Positions 16,473 to 25,485 of a stretch of DNA of 64,000 bases are shown one piece after another (position 1 is the first letter of the stretch; each line of letters starts with the position of its first letter). Position numbers and translations under genes: made by a program. The stretch spans positions 1 to 64,000 of the forward strand of contig CAVQVR010000010.1 of assembly GCA_963717195.1 (NCBI GenBank). Direction: 5' to 3'. The notes under the pieces are model-generated. The model had not been told where the DNA came from. It searched no databases and saw nothing but the letters and a program-made list of their open reading frames with translations. Origin of the DNA: JACDAE01 sp963717195. GTDB taxonomy: Bacteria > Chloroflexota > Ktedonobacteria > Ktedonobacterales > Ktedonobacteraceae.

Positions 16473-18221
16473 TCAGGCTGTCTTGATCGAGGCAGCATCT
16501 TGCAGGCCCAATTCCTCGATTGTCTGCTGACGCATCAGATATTTCTGGATCTTGCCTGTAACGGTCATAGGGAAACTATCGACGAACAGGATATGCCGTG
16601 GAATCTTGTAGTGAGCAATCTGGCCTTTGCAAAACTCGCGGATTTCGTCGGCGCTGGCCTCTCCCCCGGATTTAAGTTTGATCCAGGCAACGATCTCTTC
16701 GCCATATTTAGGATCGGGAACGCCGATCACCTGAACATCGCTGATCTGAGGATGCGTGTACAAAAACTCCTCAATCTCGCGTGGGTAGACATTTTCGCCA
16801 CCACGGATAATCATATCTTTGATGCGACCGACGATATTGACGTAGCTCTCGGCGTCCATGGTCGCCAGGTCGCCTGTATGCATCCAATGAGCACGGTCGA
16901 TAGCAGAGTTAGTAGCATCGGGGTTATTCCAATAGCCGAGCATGACGCTATAACCACGCGTGCAAAGTTCGCCAGGCGTTCCTAAAGGGACAATTTTGTC
17001 CGTTTCAGGATCGACAATCTTTACTTCCAAATGGGGAGATACGCGGCCAACGGTACCAACGCGCTTATCGAGGGGAGCATCGATGCGCGTCTGGGTGGAG
17101 ACGGGACTGGTTTCAGTCATACCATAGCAGATCTCAACCTCGCTCATGTGCATCTCGCTGATCACCTTCTTCATGATTTCGCTGGGGCAGGGAGAACCGG
17201 CCATTACACCTGTACGCAGGCTGGTCAGATCAAATTTGTGGAAATCGGGATGGGCGAGTTCGGCAATGAACATGGTAGGAACGCCATAGAGTACCGTACA
17301 TTTCTCCTCCTGCGCAGTCTCCAGAACCGCCAGCGGCTCAAAGCCTTCCGAAGGATAGATCATTGTAGCCCCATGCGTAATGCAACCCAGATTCGCCATC
17401 ACCATACCAAAGCAGTGATAGAGCGGCACGGGAATACACAGTTTATCGGCTGCTGTGAAGTTTTGCAGACGTGCCACAAAATAGCCATTATTAAGGATAT
17501 TGTGATGGCTGAGTGTAGCGCCTTTGGGGAACCCTGTTGTGCCACTGGTGTACTGAATATTGATAGCATCGTCGAACTCCAATTGCCGCTGCCGCTCAAG
17601 AAGTTGTTCATCGCTGATTGAGACACCCAGCGCCATCAGTTCATTCCAGCTCAACATACCAGAAACCTTAGCAGATCCAAGGCGAATGATCGTCGTAAGA
17701 GCAGGAAACTTAGCCGCCTTCAGTTGAGCTGGTTCACACTGCTGCAACTCTGGTGCCAGGGAAACCATCATTTCAGTATAGTTAGAAGTCTTGAACTGAG
17801 GTGCCAGAATGAGTGCGCTACAGCCCGATTGCTGCAAAACATACTCCAGCTCATGTACGCGATACGATGGATTGATATTGACCAGAACGACGCCTATCTT
17901 AGAGGTTGCAAACTGGACAATGCACCACTCGGCACAATTGGGAGCCCAGATACCAATACACGCACCCTTTTTGAAACCAAGCTGCATCAGCCCCTTCGCA
18001 CACTGGTTTACCTGGCTTTGCAGTTCGCTATAGGTCAGGCGAATATGCTGCTGGCGCGAAATAAGAGCCATGTTCGCGGGGTATTTTGCTACCGTTTGAT
18101 CGAACATATCCCCGATGGTCAGGCCCAACAGAGGCGTATCACTGATCCCGCTGGCGTAACTCCATTGTTGCACTGTCTGATCGGTAGAAAGAGAAGATGA
18201 ATGGTTTTGCGTCACTGTCAT
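16473..18221 (-). CDS. AMP-dependent acyl-CoA synthetase (fatty-acid type)
   Basis: 582 residues of the ANL superfamily. P-loop-like YTSGTTGFPKGA (about 219-230), GMTETSP, the hinge YWNNPDATN...HTGDLATMD, and the C-terminal catalytic lysine in PMTVTGKIQK. It activates a carboxylic acid to acyl-AMP and then acyl-CoA. Length and sequence style are of medium/long-chain FadD-like enzymes. Strong ribosome site CCAGGAGGACACT before the ATG at 18221. It stands alone, so its pathway is not shown. Confidence 0.9.
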   Translation of the reverse strand: MTVTQNHSSSLSTDQTVQQWSYASGISDTPLLGLTIGDMFDQTVAKYPANMALISRQQHIRLTYSELQSQVNQCAKGLMQLGFKKGACIGIWAPNCAEWCIVQFATSKIGVVLVNINPSYRVHELEYVLQQSGCSALILAPQFKTSNYTEMMVSLAPELQQCEPAQLKAAKFPALTTIIRLGSAKVSGMLSWNELMALGVSISDEQLLERQRQLEFDDAINIQYTSGTTGFPKGATLSHHNILNNGYFVARLQNFTAADKLCIPVPLYHCFGMVMANLGCITHGATMIYPSEGFEPLAVLETAQEEKCTVLYGVPTMFIAELAHPDFHKFDLTSLRTGVMAGSPCPSEIMKKVISEMHMSEVEICYGMTETSPVSTQTRIDAPLDKRVGTVGRVSPHLEVKIVDPETDKIVPLGTPGELCTRGYSVMLGYWNNPDATNSAIDRAHWMHTGDLATMDAESYVNIVGRIKDMIIRGGENVYPREIEEFLYTHPQISDVQVIGVPDPKYGEEIVAWIKLKSGGEASADEIREFCKGQIAHYKIPRHILFVDSFPMTVTGKIQKYLMRQQTIEELGLQDAASIKTA

Positions 18222-18332
18222 AGTGTCCTCCTGGGGGAATGATTTGCTACATGAGGCGAGAGTAACTTGCCATTGAGGATAAGAGTAGCTGATGGGAAGC
18301 TAGAAATCAAGTGACCTTTTATGAAAAAAAGA

Positions 18333-18362
18333 TTGAAAATGGAGTCCTCTGTATGGTATAAT
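18333..18362 (+). promoter_or_regulatory. Promoter of the fluoride riboswitch transcript
   Basis: TTGAAA (18333-18338), 18-base spacer, TATAAT (18357-18362). Transcription would start near 18369, about 20 bases before the aptamer. Confidence 0.7.
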
Positions 18363-18387
18363 TATCTATAGCTCTTCTGAAGAAGAA

Positions 18388-18456
18388 AAGGGTGATGGAG
18401 TTCGCCTTGCCAAGAGAGTGTTGGCGAAACTGCAATTGTTGCAAATGACTCCTGAG
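18388..18456 (+). promoter_or_regulatory. Fluoride riboswitch (crcB motif) aptamer
   Basis: It matches the crcB-motif order: P1 strand AGGGTG, then ATGGAGTT, P1 closing strand CGCCTT, the conserved AAACTGC, a small hairpin (TGCAA ttg TTGCA) and AATGACTCCTGA. GGAGT in the P1 loop can pair with ACTCC at 18448-18452, the defining pseudoknot. Between P1 and AAACTGC is an extra hairpin (GCCAA...TTGGC, about 18408-18424), longer than the linker in well-known examples. ACTCC also belongs to the terminator at 18449, so ligand binding should block termination and switch the gene on. Confidence 0.85.
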
Positions 18457-18489
18457 AGTGCCAATGGTGGCATGGTCAGGAGCTTTTTT
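18449..18489 (+). terminator. Riboswitch-controlled intrinsic terminator
   Basis: CTCCTGA (18449-18455) pairs with TCAGGAG (18476-18482), with an inner TGCC/GGCA stem, followed by C and TTTTTT (18484-18489). The 5' arm overlaps the pseudoknot strand of the aptamer. Confidence 0.8.
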
Positions 18490-18582
18490 GTATCCTTTTC
18501 CCTTCTGCTCCTGGGCTATGCAGTATCACCTGTCAGGAACCCCATGCCTGGAAGGGCAAGGGTATCCAAAATGGAGGTCTTG

Positions 18583-18930
18583 ATGAATTGCTATCTCTGC
18601 CTCGTCGAAACAAATTGTGATCAGCCCGCATATGGACTCTGCCAGCGCTGTGGGGCAGGGATGTGCGGACAGCATCTGAAGGAGCAGCATACCCGGCCTC
18701 TGGCTGGACTGGTTGGGGATACATATCCAATGGGCAGATATAGCCTGATCTGTCAGCGTTGCTATCTGGCGACGACCTCTTCTGCTCAACCAGTGCCACA
18801 GAAACAGAGGACATCACCACAAGGGAGTCGGTGGAAGCGCTTCTGGCATCGGTCAGCGCCTGCATTGCCGACCGAAGAAGATGCTATTGCCATTGCGGAA
18901 CGCTTCCTCAAGCAGCAGCGAAGCGGCTAA
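18583..18930 (+). CDS. Small Cys/His-rich protein (DUF2180-like), under fluoride riboswitch control
   Basis: 115 residues. It begins MNCYLCL, followed by YGLCQRCGAGMCGQH and later ICQRC, a set of CxxC and His residues that suggests a zinc-binding N-terminal module like DUF2180. The C-terminal half is basic and then helical (EEDAIAIAERFLKQQ). ATG at 18583 has GGAGG at 18573-18577, and in-frame codons upstream overlap the riboswitch and terminator. The riboswitch 100 bp ahead points to a role in fluoride response, but no exporter (CrcB or CLC-F) is present here. Function unknown. Confidence 0.75.
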   Translation: MNCYLCLVETNCDQPAYGLCQRCGAGMCGQHLKEQHTRPLAGLVGDTYPMGRYSLICQRCYLATTSSAQPVPQKQRTSPQGSRWKRFWHRSAPALPTEEDAIAIAERFLKQQRSG

Positions 18931-19168
18931 GCCCTGGAGATCCTTATGCGATGAAAATAAGAGTACGATAACCGACGTACAAAATGAAACCCAGCATAGT
19001 ATATATACATTATAAAAAATTATACCTGAACTCTTCAGGCTTTGTCTATGGGAGTTATCTACTTATCTACCTTCCTCGCTGGTATTTTTACGCCCATTTG
19101 GAATAAAATAACTGGCAGAACTCCCAGAAAGCTGTTCTTGCATGGACAGGCCGGGAGTGTTGGGAAAC

Positions 19169-19180
19169 TGGCAATTGCCA
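19169..19180. promoter_or_regulatory. Perfect 12-bp palindrome upstream of CRP/FNR gene
   Basis: TGGCAATTGCCA, about 95 bp before the regulator start. It may be an operator, possibly autoregulatory. Only the symmetry and position support this. Confidence 0.3.
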
Positions 19181-19274
19181 AATTGATGTAATGATTGCGT
19201 GGAGAAAGCGATTATGCTATCATGGAAGCAGAGACTCCAGAGCATCCAATCAGCACAAAAGGGAATATTTAAGA

Positions 19275-19964
19275 ATGCAAGCTGATACCGAATTTGCATA
19301 CCTGAAACAGGTAACTATTTTTTCTAGCCTGAACGACGATGAGATTCGTGACTTGATGACTGTTGCAAAGACGCGCAGGTTTCGTGCGGGCGAGGTTATT
19401 TTCCACCGTGACGATCCTGGACAGGTGCTCTACATTATTAAAGAGGGAAAAGTAAAAATCTGCCTGATCAGCACCGATGGTCAGGAGCTCTCGCTTGTCG
19501 TCTTTGGTAAGGGAGAATATTTCGGAGAGTTTGCCCTGCTCGACGGCTTACCACGATCCGCAGATGCCGTGGCGCTGGAGAATGTCATATGTTACACAGT
19601 CCAGCGTAGCGACTTTCATAACGTGATTATGAAGAATCCCAAGATTGCCATTCAGGTACTGGAAGTGCTGGTCAAACGGCTACGCAGCACGGATCAGCAG
19701 GTTGAGGATCTCATTTTTCTGGATGTCTACGGGCGTGTTGCCAAAAAGCTGATTGAGCTGGCGGAAACCCATGGAACGAAGGTCGAGGGCGGCACGCGAA
19801 TTGATGTGCGTCTGACCCAACAAGAACTGGCGTCTATGGTAGGAGCGTCGCGCGAGAGCGTGAATAAGGTGATGGGGTATTTCATGGATAGGGGCGTTAT
19901 CAGTACCGATAAGCACCGCATCACGCTTCATAGTCTCACTGATTTACAACAGCGTATCTACTAG
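19275..19964 (+). CDS. CRP/FNR family transcriptional regulator
   Basis: 229 residues from ATG 19275. Cyclic-nucleotide-binding fold (about 10-125, with GEYFGEFALLDGLPRSADAVA resembling the phosphate-binding cassette), a long dimer helix, and a winged HTH (RLTQQELASMVGASRESVNKVMGYF). No FNR-type cysteine cluster is present. The cassette has GEFALLDGLPRSADA, close to cAMP-type cassettes, so a nucleotide ligand is plausible but not certain. An in-frame ATG at 19191 gives 28 extra, unlikely residues. Confidence 0.9.
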   Translation: MQADTEFAYLKQVTIFSSLNDDEIRDLMTVAKTRRFRAGEVIFHRDDPGQVLYIIKEGKVKICLISTDGQELSLVVFGKGEYFGEFALLDGLPRSADAVALENVICYTVQRSDFHNVIMKNPKIAIQVLEVLVKRLRSTDQQVEDLIFLDVYGRVAKKLIELAETHGTKVEGGTRIDVRLTQQELASMVGASRESVNKVMGYFMDRGVISTDKHRITLHSLTDLQQRIY

Positions 19965-20116
19965 TTCCAAATCATGAAAGAACATTGCTTCATTTCTTTG
20001 CGTCTCCTTCTAATAGGAGTACTGGAAGGAATGTTACCTCTTTTCATTTTCAAACGTCCCAAAGGCAGAATGCGCGTTTTTTCTATGTATATTTTGGCGG
20101 TCGAGGCTCACTTCAT

Positions 20117-21172
20117 ATGAAAGGATCTATATTCTTGGAAAAAATAATTACAGAACAAAATACGCAAACAACAGTAGATGATTTCCATCAAATGGAGGCA
20201 GCACACGAGGTGGAAGATGCAAAATCATCACCCATGGGAGCATGGAAGCGAGTGCAAGCCTTGATTAAGGAGTTGCGTCCACGCCAATGGACAAAAAATT
20301 TTGCTGTCTTTATTGGGCTCGTCTTCGCAGGGCATCTTTTTCAAATACCATCATTCACACGTACAGTGCTGGCATTTGTGGCATTTTGCTTTGCATCAAG
20401 CAGCATTTATTTAATTAATGATCTGCTCGACCTGGAGAAAGACCGACAACATCCAGTCAAGCGCCTACGCCCTTTAGCCTCTGGTCGGCTCCCCATTTCC
20501 TGGGGAATTGGAGCCCTGGTGGGGCTTATACTCTGTACATGCATCCTGACCGCATTCATTTTCATCATTCCAATAGGATCAAAGACGGATACCTTTGCTG
20601 CTTTCGGAGGTGCCAACCTCCTTTTCGCGCTCACTATTACAGCATACGTGGCAATGATGATACTGTACAGTATACGTTTAAAACATATCGTGCTCGTCGA
20701 CGTTTTTATCATTGCTGGCGGATTTGTGCTACGAATTATAGCAGGTGCAGTAGTTGTCCCTGTCTCCATCTCACCCTGGCTCTACATCGTCACCTGTTTT
20801 CTATCGCTCTTTCTGGCACTCAGCAAGCGTCGGCATGAACTGATCTTGTTACAGGGACAGGCCAGCCAGCACCGCCAGATCCTGAAAGAATATAGCATCC
20901 CCATGCTGGACCAGATGATCACCATCGCCGTTACAGGCACAATTATGTCATACAGTCTCTATACTATTGAGGGAACAGTCAGCCAGCATCATCTGATCGC
21001 CGTCACCCTTCCACTGGTCCTCTATGGCATGTTTCGTTATCTCTACCTCGTCTATATGCGTATGGAGGGAGGAAGTCCAGAAGAAGTACTATTACGTGAC
21101 CGTCACATACTCGGAACCGTTATTCTCTGTGTCGTGTTAATTATGATCGTGCTCTATGCACTACCTCATTAA
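20117..21172 (+). CDS. UbiA family prenyltransferase (decaprenyl-phosphate phosphoribosyltransferase-like)
   Basis: About 351 residues. After a hydrophilic N-terminus comes LRPRQWTKNF, then the first aspartate motif NDLLDLEKDRQHP with KRLRPLASG, and about eight membrane helices. The RPRQWTKN and KRxRPxASG signatures are those of UbiA proteins that transfer phosphoribose to decaprenyl phosphate, rather than quinone prenyltransferases. The start is uncertain (20117, or ATG 20191); the frame is open from 19985. With the flippase remnant and GT2 enzyme after it, it suggests a polyprenyl-phosphate sugar pathway for the cell envelope. Confidence 0.82.
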   Translation: MKGSIFLEKIITEQNTQTTVDDFHQMEAAHEVEDAKSSPMGAWKRVQALIKELRPRQWTKNFAVFIGLVFAGHLFQIPSFTRTVLAFVAFCFASSSIYLINDLLDLEKDRQHPVKRLRPLASGRLPISWGIGALVGLILCTCILTAFIFIIPIGSKTDTFAAFGGANLLFALTITAYVAMMILYSIRLKHIVLVDVFIIAGGFVLRIIAGAVVVPVSISPWLYIVTCFLSLFLALSKRRHELILLQGQASQHRQILKEYSIPMLDQMITIAVTGTIMSYSLYTIEGTVSQHHLIAVTLPLVLYGMFRYLYLVYMRMEGGSPEEVLLRDRHILGTVILCVVLIMIVLYALPH

Positions 21173-21178
21173 TGGAGT

Positions 21179-21475
21179 TTGTGGTTGCTTACGCGGAAGC
21201 TACGTCGAGGTATCGCACTCTCTCTAGTGCTGGTGTTTGTCGTTATGACGGCTATTGCACTCTATGGAGATGTGCCACGCATGATAATAGCGCTTGTCCA
21301 CTTCCACTGGCAGTACCTGTCAGTGATTCTTGGGTCAATCCTTTTCAACTATGGCTGTCGTTTTGGCAAGTGGCACTATTATCTCCACCATCTGAAGATC
21401 GATATTGGACCGGGTAAGAGCCTGCTTATCGTCCTGGGAGAAGGACAAAAACTATCCTATGCCAGGAACGCCTGA
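21179..21475 (+). pseudogene. Remnant of a lysylphosphatidylglycerol-synthase-like flippase (UPF0104 type)
   Basis: Only the first two hydrophobic helices and FGKWHYYLHHLKIDIGPGKS remain, typical of the start of UPF0104/AglD-type membrane proteins of about 300-350 residues. The frame then goes out of register (GEGQKLSYARNA, stop), and another frame briefly gives MPGTPESLA. The remainder of the gene is gone; the next gene starts 48 bp later. It lies between two polyprenyl-phosphate sugar genes, which fits a lost flippase. Confidence 0.65.
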
Positions 21476-21523
21476 GAGTTTAGCGCTGGCGTTAACATCG
21501 GCACATACTGGAGAAAAGGTTAT

Positions 21524-22300
21524 ATGAAGACATTAATTATTATCCCAACGTATAATGAAGTTGAGAATCTGCAGTCCCTACTGTCAGATATCTTCTCATA
21601 TGCCCCTGAAACTCATATTTTGATCGTTGATGACAACTCGCCGGATGGCACCGGGAAGCTGGCAGACGAGATCAGTGCGCAGAATCCACAAGTCTATGTT
21701 ATGCATCGTGCCGGGAAACTTGGCCTTGGCACTGCATATATAGCGGGCTTCAAATACGCTATTGCTAATGGCTATGATGCTGCCTTCGAGATGGACGCAG
21801 ACTTCTCACACGATCCTAAATATTTACCTGATTTTCTCAAGGCGATTGAGAGTGCAGACCTGGTGATTGGTTCTCGCTATATTAAAGGTGGTAGCACGCC
21901 TAACTGGTCACTACTACGCCGTTTTATCAGTGGAGGCGGCAATATCTACACACGCTTCGTGCTGGGCATTTCTGTTCACGATTGCACAGCTGGCTTCCGC
22001 TGTTATCGACGCGAGGTGCTGGAAAATCTCGAACTCGACACAATTCAGGCCCAGGGCTACGCTTTCCAGGTAGAGATGGCCTATCGCGTCTTCAAGAAGG
22101 GATACCGAATCGTCGAGACTCCAATTGTCTTTATGGATCGCCGTCTTGGCCAATCCAAGATGTCTGGCAATATCTTCATTGAAGGATTTACCAGTGTTCT
22201 GCGCTTGCGCTTCAAAAAGCCTGCAACTCCATTAGTCACTAGTGAGTCGGTGGTAGTCAAGAAGGTTATTGAGGAAGAACCATCAGTTGTAAAAAAGTAG
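21524..22300 (+). CDS. Polyprenol-phosphate mannosyltransferase-like GT2 glycosyltransferase (Dpm1 type)
   Basis: 258 residues. GT-A fold with IIPTYNEVENL, VDDNSPDGTG, DADFSHDP (metal-binding DxD-like), GSRYIKGG and MDRRLGQSKM, the Dpm1/Ppm1 catalytic-domain signatures. It probably transfers mannose or a related sugar from a nucleotide sugar to a polyprenyl phosphate at the membrane inner face. There are no C-terminal membrane helices. The last 25 residues are a charged Val/Lys/Glu tail. It follows the UbiA gene and may share its transcript. Confidence 0.9.
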   Translation: MKTLIIIPTYNEVENLQSLLSDIFSYAPETHILIVDDNSPDGTGKLADEISAQNPQVYVMHRAGKLGLGTAYIAGFKYAIANGYDAAFEMDADFSHDPKYLPDFLKAIESADLVIGSRYIKGGSTPNWSLLRRFISGGGNIYTRFVLGISVHDCTAGFRCYRREVLENLELDTIQAQGYAFQVEMAYRVFKKGYRIVETPIVFMDRRLGQSKMSGNIFIEGFTSVLRLRFKKPATPLVTSESVVVKKVIEEEPSVVKK

Positions 22301-22346
22301 CCGCTGTTTAGTCAAGGCCCATGGGCCTTGACTACATACTAACATT

Positions 22347-22505
22347 CGTAACTATTCAGGTCTCCTCGCCACCTGCGGTGGCTCGCCCAGGTTTGGTGTG
22401 GACGGTGGGATTGGCGGCCTGGGGCCGCCAATCCCACCGTCCACACCAAACGGCTTGCGAAGCGCCGTAGGCGCTGAGGAGTCAGGCCCCTTCTGACTAG
22501 TTGCG
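22347..22505. repeat. Hairpin-cored repeat element, copy 2
   Basis: Ends CGTAACTATTCAG (22347-22359) and CTGACTAGTTGCG (22493-22505). The body is nearly identical to 12911-13067, in the same orientation, except that the tiny loop between the core arms reads CCTGGGG instead of CCCCAGG, its reverse complement. Confidence 0.8.
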
Positions 22506-22586
22506 TACATTTAAGCAACAACTGCGGAATGTGAACCGATCCTGGAAGCATACCGTATTCCGCGAACGTTGTTTGAACGCACTTAC

Positions 22587-25001
22587 TTAGCTATCATTAT
22601 CTCCCTGCCCTAGATGCTTTGCTGCCTGCGATAGGACGGCTATAATCTGGGCATCGCGCTCAACACCTGCCTGTGGAAGATAGGAGTTCAGGTTGTAGTC
22701 ATTGTCGGACCAATCCGCCAATTCCCAGACATTACTGCCTGCTGCACCTGCTTCATAGAGAGTATCGAGCATCTCACGATACCAGGTCACCCGCGCCGCT
22801 AAAAACGCGGGGTCGGTTGGTTGAAGCAAGACCGTTCCATCAGGATTATAGAGAGGTACATTGCGGTCAATGCCGTACTCTTCCATCACGACTGGCTTGC
22901 CGAGGTGTGTACCTTCTTTCGTTATTGCCTTGATCAACTGCTTTGTCTGCTGAAGGGTAAGGTTAATCCAGGACGTATTCGGATAAGGATGGAACGTAAA
23001 GAAGTCGACATCCGGCACATTCTGCGTGAACAAAGGATCATTGGAGCCACCCCATTGAAAACCCTGGATACCATCTCCTGCGGGAATAGCGCCATGTGCT
23101 TCAGCCCCTGCAGTCACCATATGGAGGGGATCAAGGCTTTTGATGTATTGACTCATCGTAGCAATCCAGGTTTGTAAAACCTTGCCCGTTGGATCACAGT
23201 ACTGATGAGTGGGAGTGGGATCATCAGCACAGCTGATGTTTGGCTCGTTCATCAACTCCCAGGCAAAAATGGTGGGATCGTCCTTATATGCCAGCCCACT
23301 CACAGTATTGACACGATTTACCAGATGAGCAACAAAATCTTTGTAGACCTGCTGAGCCTGGGGATCGGTAAAAAACAAGAGCTTATTGGGTAGACCAAGC
23401 CAGTTAGCAACCGCCTGGATACCACCATAGTCGTTCCAGTAGTTCTCCATCGGCAGGATGACACGCATGTGATGGCGCTGCGCACTGGCAACGATATAGT
23501 CAAGTTTCTCGAATGTATTTTCGTTAAATTGGCCCGGTCCAGTCTCGAAGGCGGAGGGATCGGACGCAATGTTATCAAAGGCCCAGGTACGTACGACGGT
23601 CAGACCTGCGCGTTCTGCTTCCAGCATCTGGCGATCAATCTGTTGTTGCCAGGGAATAACCGTACCTTTGAGGAGTACATTCCCTTCGCTGGTCTGCTCG
23701 TCGTGGTCAAGCGTCTGATCATTGCGTGTAAAGAGATCGTATTCGTTCCAGCCGACATAGCGGAAGACTCGATTCCCATCAGTAAACACCGTACCTGCCG
23801 CGTGCACAATATGCTGGGGTTGGGGATGATTTTGAATCTGTACATCTGCCAGGTCGCTTACGATAAAGTGAGTATCACGAGCAATTACATGCACAGTGTA
23901 TACATTATTAGATACTCTCCATGAAGCGAGATGTGCGGTATAGGTAAAGGGAGAGCTGGCACTGGCGTGCATAGAAAGGGATATCGATCCAACCTTCAAC
24001 GTTACACTTCTCAACCTAAAACGTGGATCTGGCTGCACCTGGGCACTAACTGTGACTAATCCCGTCAACACCTGATCGAAGGTGGGACTGATAATATGCA
24101 CCTTCAACTGGCTATCCTGTATCAGAACGGTTCTCTGGATCGTCACTGTTGCAGCAGTAGAATTGGTAGCGGTGATAGCAAGCGTCTTGAGACCTTCACC
24201 CTCGCGCCAGATATTCCAGGAGCCAGTATAGAGGCCAGTAGTGGTATCAAGAGTCAACTGGCCGGACTGAGTTGGGGTATTGAAGGTAACGGATGTAATT
24301 GAATGACCTTGTGGTGCAGTCACATGCGCTTGAATAGTGTAGTTCTGTCCCTGAGGGACGCTCAATGTGTCATCCGATTGCGGCGCGGTGACTTGAACGA
24401 CGGGGCCGGTGGCGGGAACAAAATGGACGTTATCAAAGTAAACAGGCCCGTTATAGGTAGCACCACGTCCAATAGCGAGCAAGAGAAACTCTTTCGCTGT
24501 ACTGAAATATGCTCCGGCGGCGGGGAAATCCTGGCTGGATGGGCTGATATCGAAGGTGATCGTATTCCAGCCGACCTGGAGCGGTTTAGGATTGACGGGT
24601 GGCAACCAGGGATCGTTGAAGACCGGTTCCGACCATATATTCGCTACTGGAGCATAGATATCGTAGCTGATGGCGGAGTAAGGGGTGAGATCGATGGGAT
24701 TATAATTGTTGAACACCTTATCAACGCCAGCCTGATCCCAGCCGCCATTCGTGAAATTGACAGGAAGGGCCAGACTATGGGTGCCTTCGGTATACTGGAT
24801 AGAGCTTTGTGAGGGTTGGCCTGCATTGTTGCTGAGCCAGGCCGGTGCGGTAAAACCTTCGATGCCATCCTCAAAACCATAGAATGGCGCTACACTTGTA
24901 TCCGCATGTGCTGTTATTACGCCCCCTGATAGGGGAGTAAAAATCATAGCGAGGATACAGATACCTATAAACAGAAATATGCCAACACGTTGTCGCGTCA
25001 T
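22587..25001 (-). CDS. Secreted GH5-family beta-mannanase-like glycoside hydrolase
   Basis: 804 residues. Signal peptide (about 1-33, ending AHA), then a carbohydrate-binding-like beta-sandwich (about 40-200, YGFEDGIEGF...VYFDNVHFV), two Ig/Big-like segments (about 205-400), and a GH5 catalytic barrel (about 410-800). The acid/base is Glu586 (WELMNEPN) and the nucleophile is in the Glu pair 707-708 (VVMEEYG). Gly-Trp-Asn-Glu-Tyr at the barrel start is typical of mannan-type GH5. It acts outside the cell on a mannan or related polymer. Paired TGAAA-N9-TTTCA sites upstream may control it. Confidence 0.87.
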   Translation of the reverse strand: MTRQRVGIFLFIGICILAMIFTPLSGGVITAHADTSVAPFYGFEDGIEGFTAPAWLSNNAGQPSQSSIQYTEGTHSLALPVNFTNGGWDQAGVDKVFNNYNPIDLTPYSAISYDIYAPVANIWSEPVFNDPWLPPVNPKPLQVGWNTITFDISPSSQDFPAAGAYFSTAKEFLLLAIGRGATYNGPVYFDNVHFVPATGPVVQVTAPQSDDTLSVPQGQNYTIQAHVTAPQGHSITSVTFNTPTQSGQLTLDTTTGLYTGSWNIWREGEGLKTLAITATNSTAATVTIQRTVLIQDSQLKVHIISPTFDQVLTGLVTVSAQVQPDPRFRLRSVTLKVGSISLSMHASASSPFTYTAHLASWRVSNNVYTVHVIARDTHFIVSDLADVQIQNHPQPQHIVHAAGTVFTDGNRVFRYVGWNEYDLFTRNDQTLDHDEQTSEGNVLLKGTVIPWQQQIDRQMLEAERAGLTVVRTWAFDNIASDPSAFETGPGQFNENTFEKLDYIVASAQRHHMRVILPMENYWNDYGGIQAVANWLGLPNKLLFFTDPQAQQVYKDFVAHLVNRVNTVSGLAYKDDPTIFAWELMNEPNISCADDPTPTHQYCDPTGKVLQTWIATMSQYIKSLDPLHMVTAGAEAHGAIPAGDGIQGFQWGGSNDPLFTQNVPDVDFFTFHPYPNTSWINLTLQQTKQLIKAITKEGTHLGKPVVMEEYGIDRNVPLYNPDGTVLLQPTDPAFLAARVTWYREMLDTLYEAGAAGSNVWELADWSDNDYNLNSYLPQAGVERDAQIIAVLSQAAKHLGQGDNDS

Positions 25002-25485
25002 AGAGTTTATTCTCCTATCCCTGGAACTCTAAAGCCATCATGCAGAATTCTGCCCTGAAAATATGCCTATAAGAATTCTTTTCCTACAGCAGAAAGGTAT
25101 ATCTTCCTCCTTTTTATATTTATTTCAATGAAACGATAGCAATTTCATCGCCAGGCATCGTTCAAAACCATGCCTTAAATAACTATATAGTAATCTTATT
25201 GTTGTGTCAAGGTAAAAAGCCAAAAAATGATTGCGCCCCCAATAGCTTAATCTAAGCACGATTTCTGGCACTATTTGATCTCATATCTCGCTCCACCGGG
25301 CTATTTTGAATAGATCGGTGTGTTATGTTCTCTCTCGATCCATTGGATCATAGTATCTTTGGTGACTGATAGAACTTTTATTTTCATTGAAACATAACAA
25401 ATTTCATGAAAGCAAATAGAAGTAAATTGAGGAGAGAGAAAAACGTGTTCACTAGCATGGTACACAAGAGGAAACAGAGATGTAC
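25002..25485. other. AT-rich intergenic region between mannanase and NYN genes
   Basis: 480 bp without a credible gene. It contains the two symmetrical sites at 25129 and 25388. Otherwise I see nothing. Confidence 0.5.
25129..25406. promoter_or_regulatory. Pair of TGAAA-N9-TTTCA inverted repeats, probable operators
   Basis: Two 19-bp sites (25129-25147 and 25388-25406) have the same half-sites and very similar 9-base centres (CGATAGCAA, CATAACAAA), each preceded by ATTT-rich sequence. They lie 128 bp and 387 bp upstream of the mannanase start. Spacing suits a dimeric repressor that can loop DNA. The protein is not in the window. Confidence 0.45.
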
